In this document: piece after piece, positions 22,826-34,169 of the stretch | How positions within the stretch are numbered: the first letter of the stretch is position 1 | Layout: the number at the start of each line of letters is the position of its first letter | Source: Salvator merianae | Lineage: Eukaryota; Chordata; Lepidosauria; Squamata; Teiidae | NCBI GenBank assembly: GCA_003586115.2 | Contig: QVOM02000126.1 | Location: 10,531,036 to 10,595,035, forward strand | Reading direction: 5' to 3' | Length of the DNA: 64,000 nt | Notes under the pieces: model-generated | What the model was told of the DNA's origin: nothing | Seen by the model: the letters and a program-made list of their open reading frames with translations, nothing else | Databases searched by the model: none | Made by a program: the position numbers and the translations under genes

Positions 22826-23249
22826 CTGCTAACTAGGGGTAATAGCTGACCTCTGCTTATCGGCTGACTAATCAGGCCAGGGGACTCCAAGATGTGATTC
22901 TGCATTCCAGATCATTCATATCAGTTAACAGGAACAGTTTGGTTTCTTTGCTATGAGAATCTGCTTATGTGCAGAAAAGAACAGTAGTCAAAACCAGTTT
23001 GTGCCCAGGCAATTATGTACTTGGAACCCCATGAGGGGAAAGAAATGTGGCAGGCAAAAGTGTTAAGCGATTCTCTTGTAAAACTTATTTATGATCTCAT
23101 TTTCAGTATTCCTCTGACCATCATCTTATACCCCATGTTCTCTGAACAGATCACAAAAATGTAAAAGCACTGCGCAATATGGAGCTGAAATTAAATTTCG
23201 GAAAATAACTTGAAGCGGAAAATAAAAGACTCATCAATGTACGTAGGAA

Positions 23250-23345
23250 CATTAAAAATGTTCTGCTGGATCAGGCCAGCGGCCCATCCAGTCCAGCAGC
23301 CTGTTCTCAAAGTGGCAACCAGTTGTGTGCAGAAGTCTGCAAACA
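23250..23345 (-). mobile_element. CR1/L3-like 3' UTR fragment
   Basis: GCTGGATCAGGCCAGCGGCC, CATCCAGTCCAGCAGCCTG and AGTGGCAACCAG are CR1 3' words in inverse orientation. Confidence 0.65.
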
Positions 23346-23349
23346 GGGT

Positions 23350-23790
23350 GTAAGGACACACCTTGTCCTATCATGGCCACCTAGACCAGGACAGCAGTGA
23401 CCTTTTCAGAAAGGTCTACTCCTGTCTTACTCCTGAGTAAACTGGTCCAAGAAGGCACGTGGAGGGGTGCACGACCCCCTGTTCTGGTCTAGCATGGCGA
23501 TCCATTTTGGCGATGCTCCAAACTGAATGGCTGAAATGGGTCCCCCCAGGGCTCTGGGGCCGGGAACTTGAGCCCTTGTAACAGGCTCCAAAGCTCATGC
23601 AAGTTTCAGGATGGCACAGGGCCTGTCCTGGAACAGGCCATCCAAATGCAGACAGCCTTGTTCCAGGCCAGCTAGACTGCTCCAGCAGCTGTGGTTCTTT
23701 CTATCTGCAGCTGTTCATCCACCTCAGGAATGGCCCCAGATGCTGGTCTTCAGAGGCACCCTGCTTTCTAGACCAGAGGTATTTAGTTAC
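23350..23790. mobile_element. Family D element
   Basis: Includes GAAATGGGTCCCCCCAGGGC, GATCCATTTTGGCGATGC and CCTGTCCTGGAACAGGCCATC, shared with other family D copies. Ends uncertain. Confidence 0.5.
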
Positions 23791-23819
23791 ACCGTGATCA
23801 GAGTTGGGAGTCATCGATA

Positions 23820-24360
23820 GCACCTTCTCTCATGAACATGTCCAAACCTTACTGAAGTCACCCAAGCTGGTGGTGAAGACCACATCTCATGGAAGCAAAT
23901 TCCACAGTCTAACCATATCTTGTGTGAAGAAATAGTTCTTCCTCCCTGTCCTGGTTCTCATGTGTATTGACTGACCCCAGGTCCAGTAGTTTGGGAAAAG
24001 GAGGAAAACTCTTGATCTACCATGCCTAATTTTGTCTACCTCTATCATGTCCCCTCTCACTCACCGTTCTAGACCAAAAAGCCTCAAAGACAAAGGCAAA
24101 ACCTTCACCTGCTCTCGACTCCCTGCGCATGGCTTTTAGAAGAATCCCGCCTGTCTCTCCAATCTGGAGGCAGGACCTTGGCATCCATTCCAGCAGCTGT
24201 CCTCCAGGAATTTGGCTAACCCTTTTGTTAAAGCTATCCAGGTTGGCTGCTGTCACCACCTCTTCTGGCAGTAAATTCCACAGACTGATGACCTTCTAGG
24301 TGAAAAAATACTTCCCCCTGTCAGTCCTGCACATCAGCTTCATAGAGTGCCCCCCAGCTG
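23820..24360 (-). mobile_element. CR1-group LINE 3' ends, two adjacent remnants
   Basis: 23850-24085 carries a CR1 segment (AATTCCACAGTCTAACCATATC, CCCTCTCACTCACCG). 24086-24360 is a second (CTTCACCTGCTCTCGACTCC, TGTCACCACCTCTTCTGGCA). Both are minus orientation. Confidence 0.7.
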
Positions 24361-24429
24361 AACTACAAACCCCAGCATGCCATTCCCAACATTCTGTGAG
24401 AAATACTGGAAGATGTTGTCCAGGAACCT

Positions 24430-24525
24430 CTGGAAGATCACAAAGCAAAGGGGTCCAGTAGCACCTTAGAGACTAACAGAGAGAAAGAAATCGGTAGCAT
24501 GAGCTTTCGTAGACCAAGGCTGGCT
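24430..24525. repeat. Unclassified dispersed reptile repeat fragment
   Basis: GGGGTCCAGTAGCACCTTAG, AGACTAACAGA and ATGAGCTTTCGTAGAC form a phrase familiar from many reptile genomes. I cannot assign its class. Confidence 0.5.
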
Positions 24526-24945
24526 CCTGACGCCGACTGAATATATCACTAACAAGCAATATTCTGGAATATAGCCCCTCTGAAATTATCACTTGTTCAC
24601 TGACAGTGCAGGGGCCCGCATTGTCTGTGCACTTTTTAGTGACATGCACATCTAGGTATTTCATTGGCGTGACGTGACTGTGACCACCGCACATGCACGG
24701 CCATCTTTTTCGGCCCCCAGACATGCATAGTGGCCACTTCCAAGATGGTAACTCCTTCCAGATGGTAAGTTATAGTGTTGTTTCAGGAAAATCCACCATC
24801 AGAGCTGAGTTTTCGCGCAACAGTCTATAGCAGGATTTAGGGGGAATATAGCAGGGCTATGGTGGGGTTGCCACAGATATGTGTGGCAATTCCACCATAG
24901 AGCAGATATAATGGTGCTGTATTTCCTCTATCTGGACAGGGTCTA
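24526..24945. mobile_element. Family E element
   Basis: Shows GCCGACTGAATATATC near one end and GCTGTATTTCCTCTATCTGG near the other (imperfect inverted ends), the internal hairpin GCCACAGATATGTGTGGC, and CACATGCACGGCC. Target duplication not resolved. Confidence 0.6.
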
Positions 24946-25563
24946 TTCCTACTTCATCAGATGCAGCACAGTTTGTCCGATCGAAGACCACACTGACAAT
25001 CACTGACAGTTTGACAATCACTGACAGTGAACAACGCATTTAATAAAACAGTGCTATCAGACTGCTTGGCACTTTACAGAAATCCAAGAAGATTAAACCT
25101 TAAGCAGTAGTATATTCTGTTCTTTGATTTATGCAGCTAATATATCGTAAGAATGGGAGGACTGGGGGTGATGAGAACTGGAAATCAAGTTGGCGATTGA
25201 AATATTAACCATTGTAAGTATCCTGACAACATCATTCTCTTAGCCGAAAATGAAGACTTAGCAAAAAGTCATTATGAATGTGAGAATGGAAAGTATAAAA
25301 ACTGGATTAAATAGTAACAAAGTAAAAGTAATGTCAACTTGCATACTTGACAGTGAATTAATGGAGGTAGCAGATAGATGGCTTTTTTTATGGGCCCTAA
25401 AACAAAGCCAGGCAGTGGAGTGGAGAATGAAAGAGGGAAGAAGGCGATGACAAGGTTAGGTGGGATCATGAAGAATAAGGACAGTTCACAGTCAGAAAGA
25501 ATAGAATCAGTAGGGTGTTTCCTGTGGTAATGTACAGCCTTGAAAACTGGACACGGAGAAAGA

Positions 25564-25770
25564 GTGAAGGAAAGTTGTTGTTGCTGGTGTTGGATAAAAT
25601 AAAATCAGTACAGACTTCTGGGTGACTACATGGACACCTCCATGGGCACCCCTATGCAGTTTTCTTGGGAGAGATGCAGAAATATTTTGCCACTGCGTAG
25701 CTCCAAGAAGACGCTTGGGACCAAAACTGCAACCCAAACTCAGTTTGCTCTACACTGAGCTATAGCCAGT
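25564..25770 (-). mobile_element. tRNA-headed, Bov-B-tailed SINE
   Basis: On the minus strand it starts GGCTATAGCTCAGTGTAGAG and carries a B-box region. It runs to a tail with TGCATAGGGGTGCCC and CACCAGCAACAACAA. It is more diverged than the trimer at 20.4 kb. Confidence 0.7.
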
Positions 25771-25929
25771 TCCAAATTCAGGAAAGAAGATAAAAGCCTC
25801 TGAGTTATGTTTATGGAGTTGGTTGTAGGAATAACACAGCCAGCAAGAAGAATTGATAATTCAGCCCTGGACCAAATAAAATATGACTGGTGCCATGAAA
25901 CAATAATCACCAAGTAGAAATTCACAAAT

Positions 25930-26475
25930 TTGGCACATGTGTCAGGACTACCGAGCCAAAGACATTTCACTCCAGTTCTCAAAAACCTGCACTGGCTTCC
26001 TCTTTGTTTCCAAGCTGAATTCAAGGTTTTAGTGTTGATATATAAAGACCTATGGGACTTGGGACCCAAGTACCTGAAAGAGCGTATCTTCCCTTACAAA
26101 CTTGCCTGTCAATTAAGATCGTCCCAGAAACTCCTCTTAGTAATCTCCTTGTTAGAGGAGGTCCATGGGCGTATTGCCAGAAACAGGGCTTTTTCAGTAG
26201 TGGCCCCACATTATGGATCAGTTTGCCCACTGACACGTAGGCTGACAATGTTTTGATGTCTGGTTAAACTCATTTGTTCACCTGGGCTTTGGGCTAATTG
26301 ACCAGTTTTGTTTGCCTCTGTATTGTTTTTTTAGATGCTCCCTTGCTTGGATCATTCTCTGATTTAATTTTATTTTTGTTTTACCACTATTTCCAATTCT
26401 CATGGTTTTAATTTGCACACTGTCCTGAGATTGTTATGAAGGGCAGTATGGGAATTTTCTTAAAAATAAAATAAC
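25930..26475 (+). mobile_element. L2-group LINE 3' end
   Basis: The plus frame reads HFTPVLKNLHWLPLCFQAEF, then FKVLVLIYKDLWDLGPKYLK, the conserved C-terminal end of L2 reverse transcriptase. The tail (GATTGTTATGAAGGGCAGTATG, AAAATAAAATAA) follows. Confidence 0.82.
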
Positions 26476-26803
26476 TGTGCATGTTAGGGGGAATATTGCT
26501 CCCCAGTAGCATCAGAACAGTGTTTTGAGCTGATCTGCACATCAGTAATTTCCCATAATCCTCCTAGCACAGTGCTTTTCCAGGGCATCGTGGGAACACT
26601 GAACAGTAGCTCGATCTCAGCAGATGGTGCTGCTGCTTGTCACAAGCAGGCTTACCAAGGAACCCTAAAAGAACACTTTCTCTGCCCAGGGATCCTTTAA
26701 ATTTAGGTCCAGTCCTAAAATCCCTCTCAAATAAGTTGCAAAGATAATAGAAAAGAAACAAAGAGGAATAGAAATTCTCTTCAAAGAAATACATGACTTG
26801 CAC

Positions 26804-27186
26804 CCAGTCATGGAAGCATCACACCCAGGAACCTTCAAAGATGCTGTCCATGCTTTAGTAACTTCCAGACTGGATTACGGTAACGAGCTTTACATGGGGC
26901 TGCCCTTGAAGATGGTTCAGAAGCTGCAACTGGTGCAGAATGCAGCTGCTAGGCTGCTGACTGGAACAGCTGGCTGGATACACATCATGCCAATTCGCTA
27001 CTGAGCCCAATTCAAGGTATTAACTTGACCTATAAAGCTCTAAATGTCTTGGGCCCCAAATACCTAAAGGAGCGTCTTCTCCCATATCAACCTGCCCATG
27101 CCTTAAGATCTGCAGATGAGGCCCTCCTGGCTGTACCACCACCTTCAGTAGCTAAAGACGTGGGCACCCAGGTCTTTTCAGTGGTG
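26804..27186 (+). mobile_element. L2-group LINE fragment; plus arm of a 383-bp inverted duplication
   Basis: It encodes [20 protein letters not shown], then a deletion peculiar to this copy (CCAATTCGCTACTGAGCCC), then GPKYLKERLLPYQPA. The reverse complement of 29858-30240 has the same 383-base length, the same deletion and only about 3 differences. The other L2 copies here are far more diverged from it. Confidence 0.9.
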
Positions 27187-27214
27187 CACTGTTACCCACT
27201 TAGAAATCATTATT

Positions 27215-27776
27215 GGCCATTTTCACACTCACAACAGTATAATGTTCTAGTTAGCAGGGTTTGGACTGGCCAGGATCAGGTACCGTGATGAGTATTCGCA
27301 GTTGTCAGCAATGGAACAGTTTGTGAGATGACCAGCAGGGGGAGCAGTGCGAATGGGAATGCACTAGTTAGTAACTGTGCCCTGCTGCCATTCCACACCA
27401 GGAAGTGGTGTGAACTCACCTTTCCTGATCTGTACCTGATCATGCAAGTCAGCTTCCAGACTACCAGGCCCTTTCTGCACTTAGACTTATTCCAGGTTAT
27501 ATCTCAGAATAGGGACCTGCCATCTGCATGCTAGTGCAGACTATGGTAGGCCCTGGGCAAGACCTTTCATAGTTTGCACTAGCATGTGGATAGCAGGTCC
27601 CTATTCTGAGATATAATGCACAATAAGGCCAAGTGCAGGAAGGGCCCCATTTGGCTTCAGGTCAGCATCAGGTGGGCTTCAATAGGTTTCAAGTCAGCTG
27701 GGGCTGTTTGCAGGTGTGAACGCTCTGTACTAGCGAGTGTTCTGGAACGTTCCATTTTCTAAGCACGAACAGGCCC
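27215..27776 (+). mobile_element. Family C non-autonomous DNA transposon with a nested family B element, TSD ATT
   Basis: Left GGCCATTTTCACACTCAC, right CACGAACAGGCCC; ATT at 27212-27214 and 27777-27779. The family C body is split by a complete family B element at 27467-27646; without it the copy is about 380 bp. Confidence 0.85.
27467..27646. mobile_element. Family B fold-back DNA transposon, TSD CCA
   Basis: Ends GGCCCTTTCTGCACTTAG and AAGTGCAGGAAGGGCC; CCA at 27464-27466 and 27647-27649. The 180-base body is nearly palindromic (TATCTCAGAATAGGGACCTG and its inverse). It is inserted in a family C element. Confidence 0.93.
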
Positions 27777-27779
27777 ATT

Positions 27780-28725
27780 GGTTAGTCTCTGTAGCCCACC
27801 AGAAGGACAGAAGCAGCTGTGGTGACTTTTGTGGGAAGTAATATCCCTGTGATCATGGCAGCCAATTTCTCTTCTAAGATTTTTGTCTTTATTCTGGACA
27901 AGCTCAAAAGATTGCAAACAGGAGGGAGGAGCCCTCTTGAAGGCAAGAGGAATCAAATGACCTGCAGACATGCACTCCGTTTTGCAGTAAACAAATAAAT
28001 CACATATTTTGCTCTAGGAGAATCTGCAGCGAGGAGCACATACATTAACGCCGTTGTCAGTTTCCAATAACAAAATATTTGCTTACAACCTCCAGCAACT
28101 GTTCCCTTCCAGAAAGGTGAAATTGGCATTAATCAGCAAGAAAGATCAATAGAGTGGATATTTCTGCAATATGCCCTTTGGTTTTGTGTCTTGGTAAATA
28201 AAGATCAAAGTGCCTTCTGTACTCAGAAATATAAGGGAACCCTGAAAAGGACAGTTTCCCGTTAAGTCATTAGCGATTTATAATTATTTGCTATTTCCCT
28301 GCCATTGCGTGAACAGGAAAATATACTAACCTGCTGTACCTGTAAGGATTTATTTTTCTCCTGCTATTCCTCTGCATTCTACCCTTCCACTGAACCTGTT
28401 CGCACTGCTATATGTACTAGTGGCTAGTGCTGGGAACACCCCCAGAAATGCCTGGAGGCATTGTGCGTAGATTTGTGGGGATTCTTTGAAGCACAAATTG
28501 TGTGCAAAATCCTTCGTCGGTCCGATGAGCTGTGAAGCCTGACACATCTGCGTGTGATAGTTCAGTTCATGCCTCTAGCTACTTCCTGGTGCTGTGTGGA
28601 TGCCTTAACCGGGGAAAACCAGGGAACTGGTCACCATCTGTTTGACTGCAGTTTCTGTGTGACTGCAAGAAACACAGCTGGGATCATAGAAACTGCCAGG
28701 ACCTTACTAGATTTATCTGTGGCCA
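27780..28725. other. Mostly single-copy intron, no gene seen
   Basis: No clear transposon words. 28020-28320 (AACGCCGTTGTCAGTTTCC, AATTGGCATTAATCAGC) is AT-rich and non-repetitive, so it is a possible conserved non-coding block. Confidence 0.3.
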
Positions 28726-29170
28726 GTTCCAGACGCCAGGCAAATATAGTGCCAACAGGTGATATTCTGGAGAAAAGCCCCTCTATGCTGGCATGAAATA
28801 CCCAGAAATGTGCAACGCCATCACCACGCATGCGCAGCTGACTTTTTCCTGGTCCGTGCGCATGCGCGGTAGATGCCACATCCAGGTATTTCACAAGTGT
28901 GAAATACCCAGAAGTGTGCAACCACCATACATGCACAACTGTCTTTTTTTGTCCCATGTGCATGGGCAGCAGCTAGGACTATGATGGAAGCTAAGATAAG
29001 TGATCGCACTATTTTGGGAATATCCACCATCAGAGTTGCGTTTTCCTGAAATAGGGAATCACTTGTTTTAGGGGAGCTGTAGCATAGCTATGGTGGGGTT
29101 GCCACAGATACATGTGGCAGTCCCACTATAGTGGTGTCAAAGTGGCGCTATATTCCCTCCGTCTGGATAC
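28726..29170. mobile_element. Family E element, best preserved copy
   Basis: Ends CCAGACGCCAGGCAAATATAG and CTATATTCCCTCCGTCTGG are imperfect inverted repeats. The interior has paired GAAATACCCAGAAATG/GTGTGCAACC blocks, GCGCATGCGCGG and the GCCACAGATACATGTGGC hairpin. The class is unknown. Confidence 0.7.
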
Positions 29171-29584
29171 AGTCTGTTGTGTGACTCTACAGTCACATCC
29201 ATAAAGGCATGGGAGAATTTGCTAACAAGAGTCAGTCCCAACTGACTTCAAGGGCTTAAAGTGGAGAAGATTTGCCCTCATATTGTATCACATTGCTTGC
29301 ACAATGCATTACAGGCCTATTTTAAAAAATAATCCCTTCCTTAAATTGCTCCGTTGTTCTCGGCATCTACGTCCCAACTTTTGCCTGAATTGCTCAACGC
29401 AGTTTGTATGCGTTTTCTCCTTCCTTCCGTTTTATCTGCCCAGTGACCTTGTGAGGTGGGCCAGACAGGGATCGGTCTCATGTCACTCAGGGAGCTTTCG
29501 CGCTCAGGTGGGGATTTGAACCTGGATCGTCTTAGGTTTATTCTAACATTTAAGCCAAGAGTATCTACAATAAAACAATGGATT

Positions 29585-30240
29585 CATCTAATATTTATTT
29601 ATTTATTTATTTATTTATTTGCATTTTTATCCCACCCTATACCTGAAGGTCTCAGGGCAGGTTATAACAATTAAAAAAACCCCAACAACAACAGTGTAAA
29701 AGGCATGCAATAAAGCAGTAGCCTGAAAGTAGGGAGGGAAAGCTGTACCTTTAGCCAAAGGCAAGGGTAAATAGGTGCGTCTTTACTGCTCTCCTAAAGA
29801 TGTAAAGTGAAGAAGCTTGATGCACCTCGGGGGAAGAGTGTTCCACAGTCTGGGGGCCACCACTGAAAAGACCTGGGTGCCCACGCCTTTAGCTACTGAA
29901 GGTGGTGGTACAGCCAGGAGGGCCTCATCTGCAGATCTTAAGGCACAGGCAGGTTGATATGGGAGAAGACGCTCCTTTAGGTATTTGGGGCCCAAGACAT
30001 TTAGAGCTTTATAGGTCAAGTTAATACCTTGAATTGGGCTCAGTAGCGAATTGGCATGATGTGTATCCAGCCAGCTGTTCCAGTCAGCAGCCTAGCAGCT
30101 GCATTCTGCACCAGTTGCAGCTTCTGAACCATCTTCAAGGGCAGCCCCATGTAAAGCTCGTTACCGTAATCCAGTCTGGAAGTTACTAAAGCATGGACAG
30201 CATCTTTGAAGGTTCCTGGGTGTGATGCTTCCATGACTGG
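29585..30240 (-). mobile_element. L2-group LINE 3' end; minus arm of the inverted duplication, ends at an N
   Basis: On the minus strand it reads [20 protein letters not shown], then GPKYLKERLLPYQPACALRS, RLWNTLPP, then a full L2 tail with (ATAA)n at 29600-29625. The 383 bases 29858-30240 mirror 26804-27186. The copy stops exactly at the single N (30241). Confidence 0.9.
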
Positions 30241-30241
30241 N
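30241..30241. other. Ambiguous base N (assembly mark)
   Basis: This is the only non-ACGT base in the window. It abuts the end of the 383-bp inverted arm, suggesting a contig join or unresolved repeat. Confidence 0.97.
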
Positions 30242-30722
30242 TAACAGTTGTACTAGCAGCCTTGGGACCACTAGAAATGTGGGGGGAGTCTCCATGTGGA
30301 AACCTCCAAGACCACAATTTTGATCTGCAATAGATCAAATCCTGGATCAGCAAGATCAAGGCAAAGTTTCAAGTATCCCAACCTGTCCCTCCTCTTTTCT
30401 TAGTCATAAATTAGCGGCCTGTTTTCCTCATCTTGATCTTAAATGACATATTTCTGTTGTTGATATATGGTTCTACTGGTCTACAATGCTCCCAGTTCAT
30501 TAGCAGTCAGTGTTTAGTGTTCGCTGTTTTTAATTTCTGTTCTTGTTATTATGTTGTTGCACTGTTTATGTTATTCAAAATACTTTTACATGCCTTTGTT
30601 TGTATGTGCTTTACATTTTTATATGAGTAATCATTTTGTATGGTTTGGTTCTCAATAAATAAAGAAAATTGAAAAGAAAAAAACAGTATCCCAGCCTGGA
30701 GCTCCAGGTATGCAGAGTCCAA

Positions 30723-30871
30723 GGCCCTTTCTACACTGGGCCTTATTTTGGATTATATGCTGGAACAGGGACCTGCCATCAGCATGCTGGTACAGATTAC
30801 GGTAGGCCCCAGTGCAGGACATAATCCAGCCCAGGATATAATCCGGAACAAGGCCCAATGCAGAAAGGGCC
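30723..30871. mobile_element. Family B fold-back DNA transposon, TSD CAA
   Basis: Ends GGCCCTTTCTACACTGGG and CAATGCAGAAAGGGCC, with CAA at 30720-30722 and 30872-30874. Near-palindromic interior. Confidence 0.9.
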
Positions 30872-30947
30872 CAAGGCATTATTAACATATAGAGGTCTTA
30901 TTATGAGGTTAAAATCTCAGTGGAATAAGAAACCATGCTCAGTCATT

Positions 30948-31528
30948 GGGCCTGTTCGCACTTCCGAAGCAGAATGTTCTTGGTTGCTCACTAGAACGGA
31001 GGATTCTCACTCGCGCGTGCACGCACCATTCCCAATTATCACCGAGCCGAGCCTCATACGTACCTGAAGTTGGGGAAGGCTAGACAAGTAATTTATTGTC
31101 TTGATTGCGACCTGCAAGATCAAGCGCAGATCAGGGAAGTTGCTTTCACACTGCTTTCTGGCTCGAAATGGCAGCAGGGAGGGGCTGGTGCGGCCGCGCA
31201 GGTGCGGTCCGCAGCTTCTCAACCCGGTTTGCCCTTTGGGCTTCGCACCCTGGCTGCCGTTTCAAAGACAGCTCCGAAAGGAGCCCCTTTAGCTTTGAAG
31301 CAGTAGCTCTATGGTTCGGATTACTAGCTCTATCTTCGCATCCGTGTCTCTATGATTCGTTACCTCACTTCCTGCCTAGTGGATTCCCATCCGCACTGCT
31401 CCCTCTGCTGGTCAGCTTGGAGTTGTTTCCCTGACTGGCAAGTGCGTATAGCACTCAACAGACTCCAACCTCTCCGGTCTGAAGCCTGCTAATTAGAACA
31501 TTCTCCTCTGGTAGGTGCGAAAACGCCC
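30948..31528 (-). mobile_element. Family C non-autonomous DNA transposon, TSD ATT
   Basis: Left GGGCCTGTTCGCACTTCC, right GGTGCGAAAACGCCC; ATT at 30945-30947 and 31529-31531. On the minus strand it starts like the copy at 9651 (ATTAGCAGGCTTC, CCAGCAGAGGGAGCAG). It is 581 bases, longer than the other copies. Confidence 0.88.
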
Positions 31529-31559
31529 ATTGAAAGAACGAGGCTACATGCTCCCCAAG

Positions 31560-31752
31560 GCATACCCTCCTGTTGCAACTTCATCAGCTCCAGCTTGATG
31601 GCAACTACCAAAACAGTCCAGGGAGGCACTGCGAATGCTTCCCATTGCCTGTATGTTCTTGCAGTGCAAATGGCTTCAGTATTGCGAGGTCTGTTCCACC
31701 ACAGAATGGGATAATTATCCCGTTCTAAAGTGGAAAATGCCAAAAGGCCCCC
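31560..31752 (+). mobile_element. Family A element, right part only
   Basis: TGCAGTGCAAATGGCTTCAG, GCGAGGTCTGTTCCACC and GTGGAAAATGCCAAAAGGCCC match the right half of family A. The left end is missing. Confidence 0.6.
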
Positions 31753-32104
31753 AGGTTTTCCCAAAATAGCAATATCACTTACCTTGTCTGGGTGCTTACT
31801 CCCAGGATCCTTCTTGTTGAAAATGCCCCACTGCGCAAGCACAGGGGCGGAGCTTGCGCACTTCCAGATATTTTGCACCACTGGAATACCCAGAAGTACC
31901 CAGCAACGCCATTGTGTTAGCAAGCACCAGACAAGGTAATTGCCCAGACTTGCACCGCAGTTTCATTCTGTTGTCTGACAGGAACAAAGAGAGCCAACTG
32001 CAGCATCTAAACAAGATCCTGCATTCTCCTCTCGCCATCTGGGAAGCAGCCTAAGTCTGAATAGGTCCTATCACAAAATGGGTAGACACATGTGATCCAC
32101 TAAG

Positions 32105-32430
32105 GCCTTCCTGGTTGTACCACCACCTTCAACAACTAGAGTGGTGGGCACCTGGGATAGGGCCTTTTCAGTGGTGGCCCCCAGACTATGGAACACTCTT
32201 CCCCCTGAGGTGTGGCAAGCTTCTTCACTTTACATCTTTAAGACAGCAGTGAAGACGCACCTATTTACCCTTGCCTTTGGCTAAAGGTATAGCTTTCCCT
32301 CCCCACTTTCAGGCTGCTGCTTTATTGTGCACCTTTTACGTTCTGTTTTTTTATTGTTGTAACCCGCCCTGAGACCTTTGGGTATAGGGTGGATAAAAAT
32401 GCAAATAAATTAAACAATAAATAAATCATG
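32105..32430 (+). mobile_element. L2-group LINE 3' end
   Basis: GGGCCTTTTCAGTGGTGGCC, CAGTGAAGACGCACC and AACCCGCCCTGAGACC, then AAAATGCAAATAAAT. Plus orientation, tail only. Confidence 0.8.
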
Positions 32431-32928
32431 ACCAAAGTGATGGATTCTGAGACCATGCAGACTTCATAATCCAACCCGCAACATAATACTTCCCCAAGAC
32501 CAGATTGACTTCTCCCGTCCCTTCACTCCCCCAACTTTTAAAAAAAACTAAAAGCTACCTTGAAACACTCCAGATTTAAAGAGACAGATGATAGTTGTCT
32601 AACCATTACCATCGTATCCCCCTTCAAAAACTGTTCCACACACATTCACTGGCGGGGAAAACCGCCAAAAGAAACGCAATTAGAATTCACCCTTCCCAAT
32701 CCATCACTGTTTTGCTTAAAAACCTGATCCTCCAAGGCTGTGGGAGGTTTTGTAAACAATCACAGAAAAGACAGATGCATCTGTATCTCAAGTATACCAT
32801 GGACCTGAATGTGGCAAGTGATTAATGTCAATAATTTCTCCTTTGACTCATGTTTTTGTTTACTTTCCCTAGGCTCTTGCGTGCATCATAAGAGCATTAT
32901 TAATGCTCCACTGGGGCTGAATTTCTAG

Positions 32929-33345
32929 CATCTAGTCCAGCAGCCAACCAGCTGTACATGTGAGCCTACAAGCAGGCAATGAGCATAATTTGCCCTTTCA
33001 CAAGTGTCTCAGCAGCTGCCCACCAGACACCTAAGAACATAAGAAATTATTGGGTGGACCAGACCTATGGCCCATCCAGTCCAGCAGCCTGGTCTCACAG
33101 TGGCCACCCAACTGCACAGGGAAGCCTACAGAAAGACCCAGGCACACAGCTTGCTCTGCTCACAGTCGCCCAACAGCTGGTCTTCAGAAACATAAGAAGT
33201 GCCCCACTGGATCAGACCCATGGCCCATCTAGTCCAGCAGTCTGTTCTCAGCGAACCAGCTGCACAGGGAAACCCACAAACAGGACAACAGCACACAACT
33301 AGCCCTGCTTGCAGTCAAACAGCATCTAGCAGCCTTCAGAGACAG
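32929..33345 (-). mobile_element. CR1/L3-like 3' ends, three in series
   Basis: Three consecutive short 3' UTRs are seen, marked by TCTAGTCCAGCAGCC, GGCCCATCCAGTCCAGCAGC and GGCCCATCTAGTCCAGCAGT. Two of them begin with an AACATAAGAA word. Confidence 0.7.
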
Positions 33346-34000
33346 GGATCCATGCTCTGGTAACTTCCAGACAGGACTACTGTAATGTGCTCTACATGGG
33401 GCTGCCCTTGAAGAGAGTTCGGAAGCTGCAGCTGGTGCAGAACTCAGCTGCTAGGCTGCTAACGGGACAGCTGGCTAGATGCACATCACGCCAGTCTTAA
33501 AAGAGCTGCACTGGTTGCCAATTCACTACCGAGCCCAATTCAAGGTGTCAACCTTAACTTATAAGGCCCCAAATGGCTTGGGCCCCAAATATCTAAAGGA
33601 ACACCTTCTTCCATATCAACCTGTCCATGCCTTAAGATCTGTAGGGGAGGCCCTTCCAGTTGTACCACCACCCTCAGTAGCAAAAGGGACGGGCACCCGG
33701 GATAGGGCCTTCTCAGTGATGGCTCCCAAACTATGAAATAGTCTCTTCCCGAGGTACATCACGCACCTTCACTTTATATGTTTAGGAAAGCAGTGAAAAC
33801 GCACCCCTTTGCCATGCCCTTTGGCTAAATAAGGAAGCAGCTTTTCCTCCCCATTTTCAGACACTGTTATTGCTTTACTATGTTCATTTTATAGTGGTTT
33901 TTAATGTTGTAACCTGCCCTGAGACCTTCGGCTACAGAGCAGGATAAAAATGCAAAAAACGAATGAATGAATGAATGAATGAATGAATAAGGAGCGCCAA
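33346..34000 (+). mobile_element. L2-group LINE 3' end
   Basis: Reads [20 protein letters not shown] and GPKYLKEHLLPYQPVHALRS, then tail AACCTGCCCTGAGACC and (TGAA)n at about 33960-33988. A CR1 fragment follows at 34000-34140. Confidence 0.85.
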
Positions 34001-34169
34001 CTGGATCGGACCCCTGGCCCATCTAGTCCAGCAACCCGTTCCCACAGTGGCCAAACAGCTGCATATGGAAGCCCACCAGCAGGGCATCAGGACCCTCTTT
34101 GTCCTGCTTTTAAGTCTCTCAGGCTTCAAAAGCAGCTTAGAAGGGTAACATCCATGTATTAGTGTCTTA

